DNA from: Kaistella solincola
GTDB taxonomy: Bacteria > Bacteroidota > Bacteroidia > Flavobacteriales > Weeksellaceae
DNA: 64,000 bases
Direction: 5' to 3'
Assembly (NCBI RefSeq): GCF_000812875.1
Contig: NZ_JSYK01000002.1
Coordinates: 591,035 to 655,034 of the forward strand
Shown here: positions 63,863 to 64,000 of the stretch, in pieces
Numbering within the stretch: position 1 is the stretch's first letter
How the letters are laid out: each line of letters begins with the position of its first letter
Position numbers and translations under genes: made by a program
Notes under the pieces: model-generated
Told to the model about the DNA's origin: nothing
The model's input: the letters and a program-made list of their open reading frames with translations, nothing else
Databases searched by the model: none

Positions 63863-64000
63863 TTAACAGTGGAAGTGAATGGGCATGTTTTCCGAACTTT
63901 TCTGTTTTGCAATTTCGGTTGCTTTATCGTAAAGTACCTGTCCAACACGTTTTCCGTGGAATTCTTTTAAGACGTAGATTCGTTCAATTTCCAGAGCGCT
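63863..64000 (-). pseudogene. GNAT acetyltransferase, truncated at its C-terminus and by the window edge
   Basis: On the minus strand the last 138 nt encode ALEIERIYVLKEFHGKRVGQ and VLYDKATEIAKQK, the acetyl-CoA motif A of GNAT enzymes (V, then Q/RxxGxG/A). It then ends abruptly in SSENMPIHFHC and a stop, where the family continues for 40 or more residues (usually a WLGVWE-type strand). The N-terminal part is outside the window. Probably a truncated or frameshifted gene. Confidence 0.62.

Overview
The window looks like the chromosome of a member of the Bacteroidota, most likely the Flavobacteriia (Chryseobacterium/Kaistella-like). This is inferred from AT-rich intergenic DNA, promoters of the TAnnTTTG type, the gene content (S46 dipeptidyl peptidase, S9 prolyl oligopeptidase, GH3-like protein, DUF2797, DUF2795, bacilliredoxin) and the form of the division proteins. 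No rRNA or tRNA gene was found.

Layout. 0.1-2.9 kb (+): a small membrane protein, two glycosyltransferases and SufE, then hairpins and a probable flavo-1 structured RNA. 3.1-8.4 kb (-): mannose-1-phosphate guanylyltransferase, SprT-like protein, a TolC-type outer-membrane channel, a nucleoside-recognition (SpmA/SpmB-like) membrane protein and two small unknowns. 8.6-15.3 kb (+): prolyl oligopeptidase, methyltransferase, MutL, rhomboid protease, EEP-family hydrolase and a lipoprotein. 15.3-17.3 kb (-): GH3-like protein and bacilliredoxin. 17.6-33.8 kb (-): one uninterrupted division and cell-wall (dcw) cluster, transcribed mraZ-rsmH-ftsL-ftsI-murE-mraY-murD-ftsW-murG-murC-ftsQ-ftsA-ftsZ-yqeY. 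It has MraZ boxes just upstream of its promoter and a terminator after yqeY. It carries most of the peptidoglycan precursor pathway plus the divisome core; murF, murA, murB and ddl are not here. 34-38.2 kb (+): alpha/beta hydrolase, YsxC GTPase, ElaA-like acetyltransferase and DPP7. 38.6-44.2 kb (-): ROK kinase, SecA, a DUF2795 protein and a sugar epimerase. 44.3-48.2 kb: DUF2797 protein, a large AsmA-like protein and a small unknown.

48.2-55.7 kb is an integrated mobilizable element: tyrosine recombinase, HTH protein, VirE-type ATPase, a cluster of GGTAAGTAG repeats, a TOPRIM primase, hairpins that could form an oriT, MobC-like protein and relaxase. Two gene remnants follow: the C-terminus of a DUF3874/VirE-like protein and the C-terminus of a Fic protein. 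No tra/conjugation genes are visible, so it would need a helper.

55.9-63.7 kb is an accessory block: an AraC regulator divergent from a run of same-strand genes for an aldo/keto reductase, a secreted dienelactone-hydrolase-like enzyme, a Tat-exported aldo/keto reductase, an NTF2-like lipoprotein with a disrupted signal peptide at a TGTC repeat, a flavodoxin lipoprotein, a lipoprotein hydrolase and a secreted double-CMD/cupin protein. All but the first enzyme appear to be exported. The window ends in a C-terminally truncated GNAT acetyltransferase, which may mark a recombination junction.

The points most worth following up are the repeat-frameshifted lipoprotein, the VirE/primase repeat clusters, MutL without its endonuclease motif, the MraZ operator, the ROK kinase without zinc cysteines and the dispersed hairpin family.
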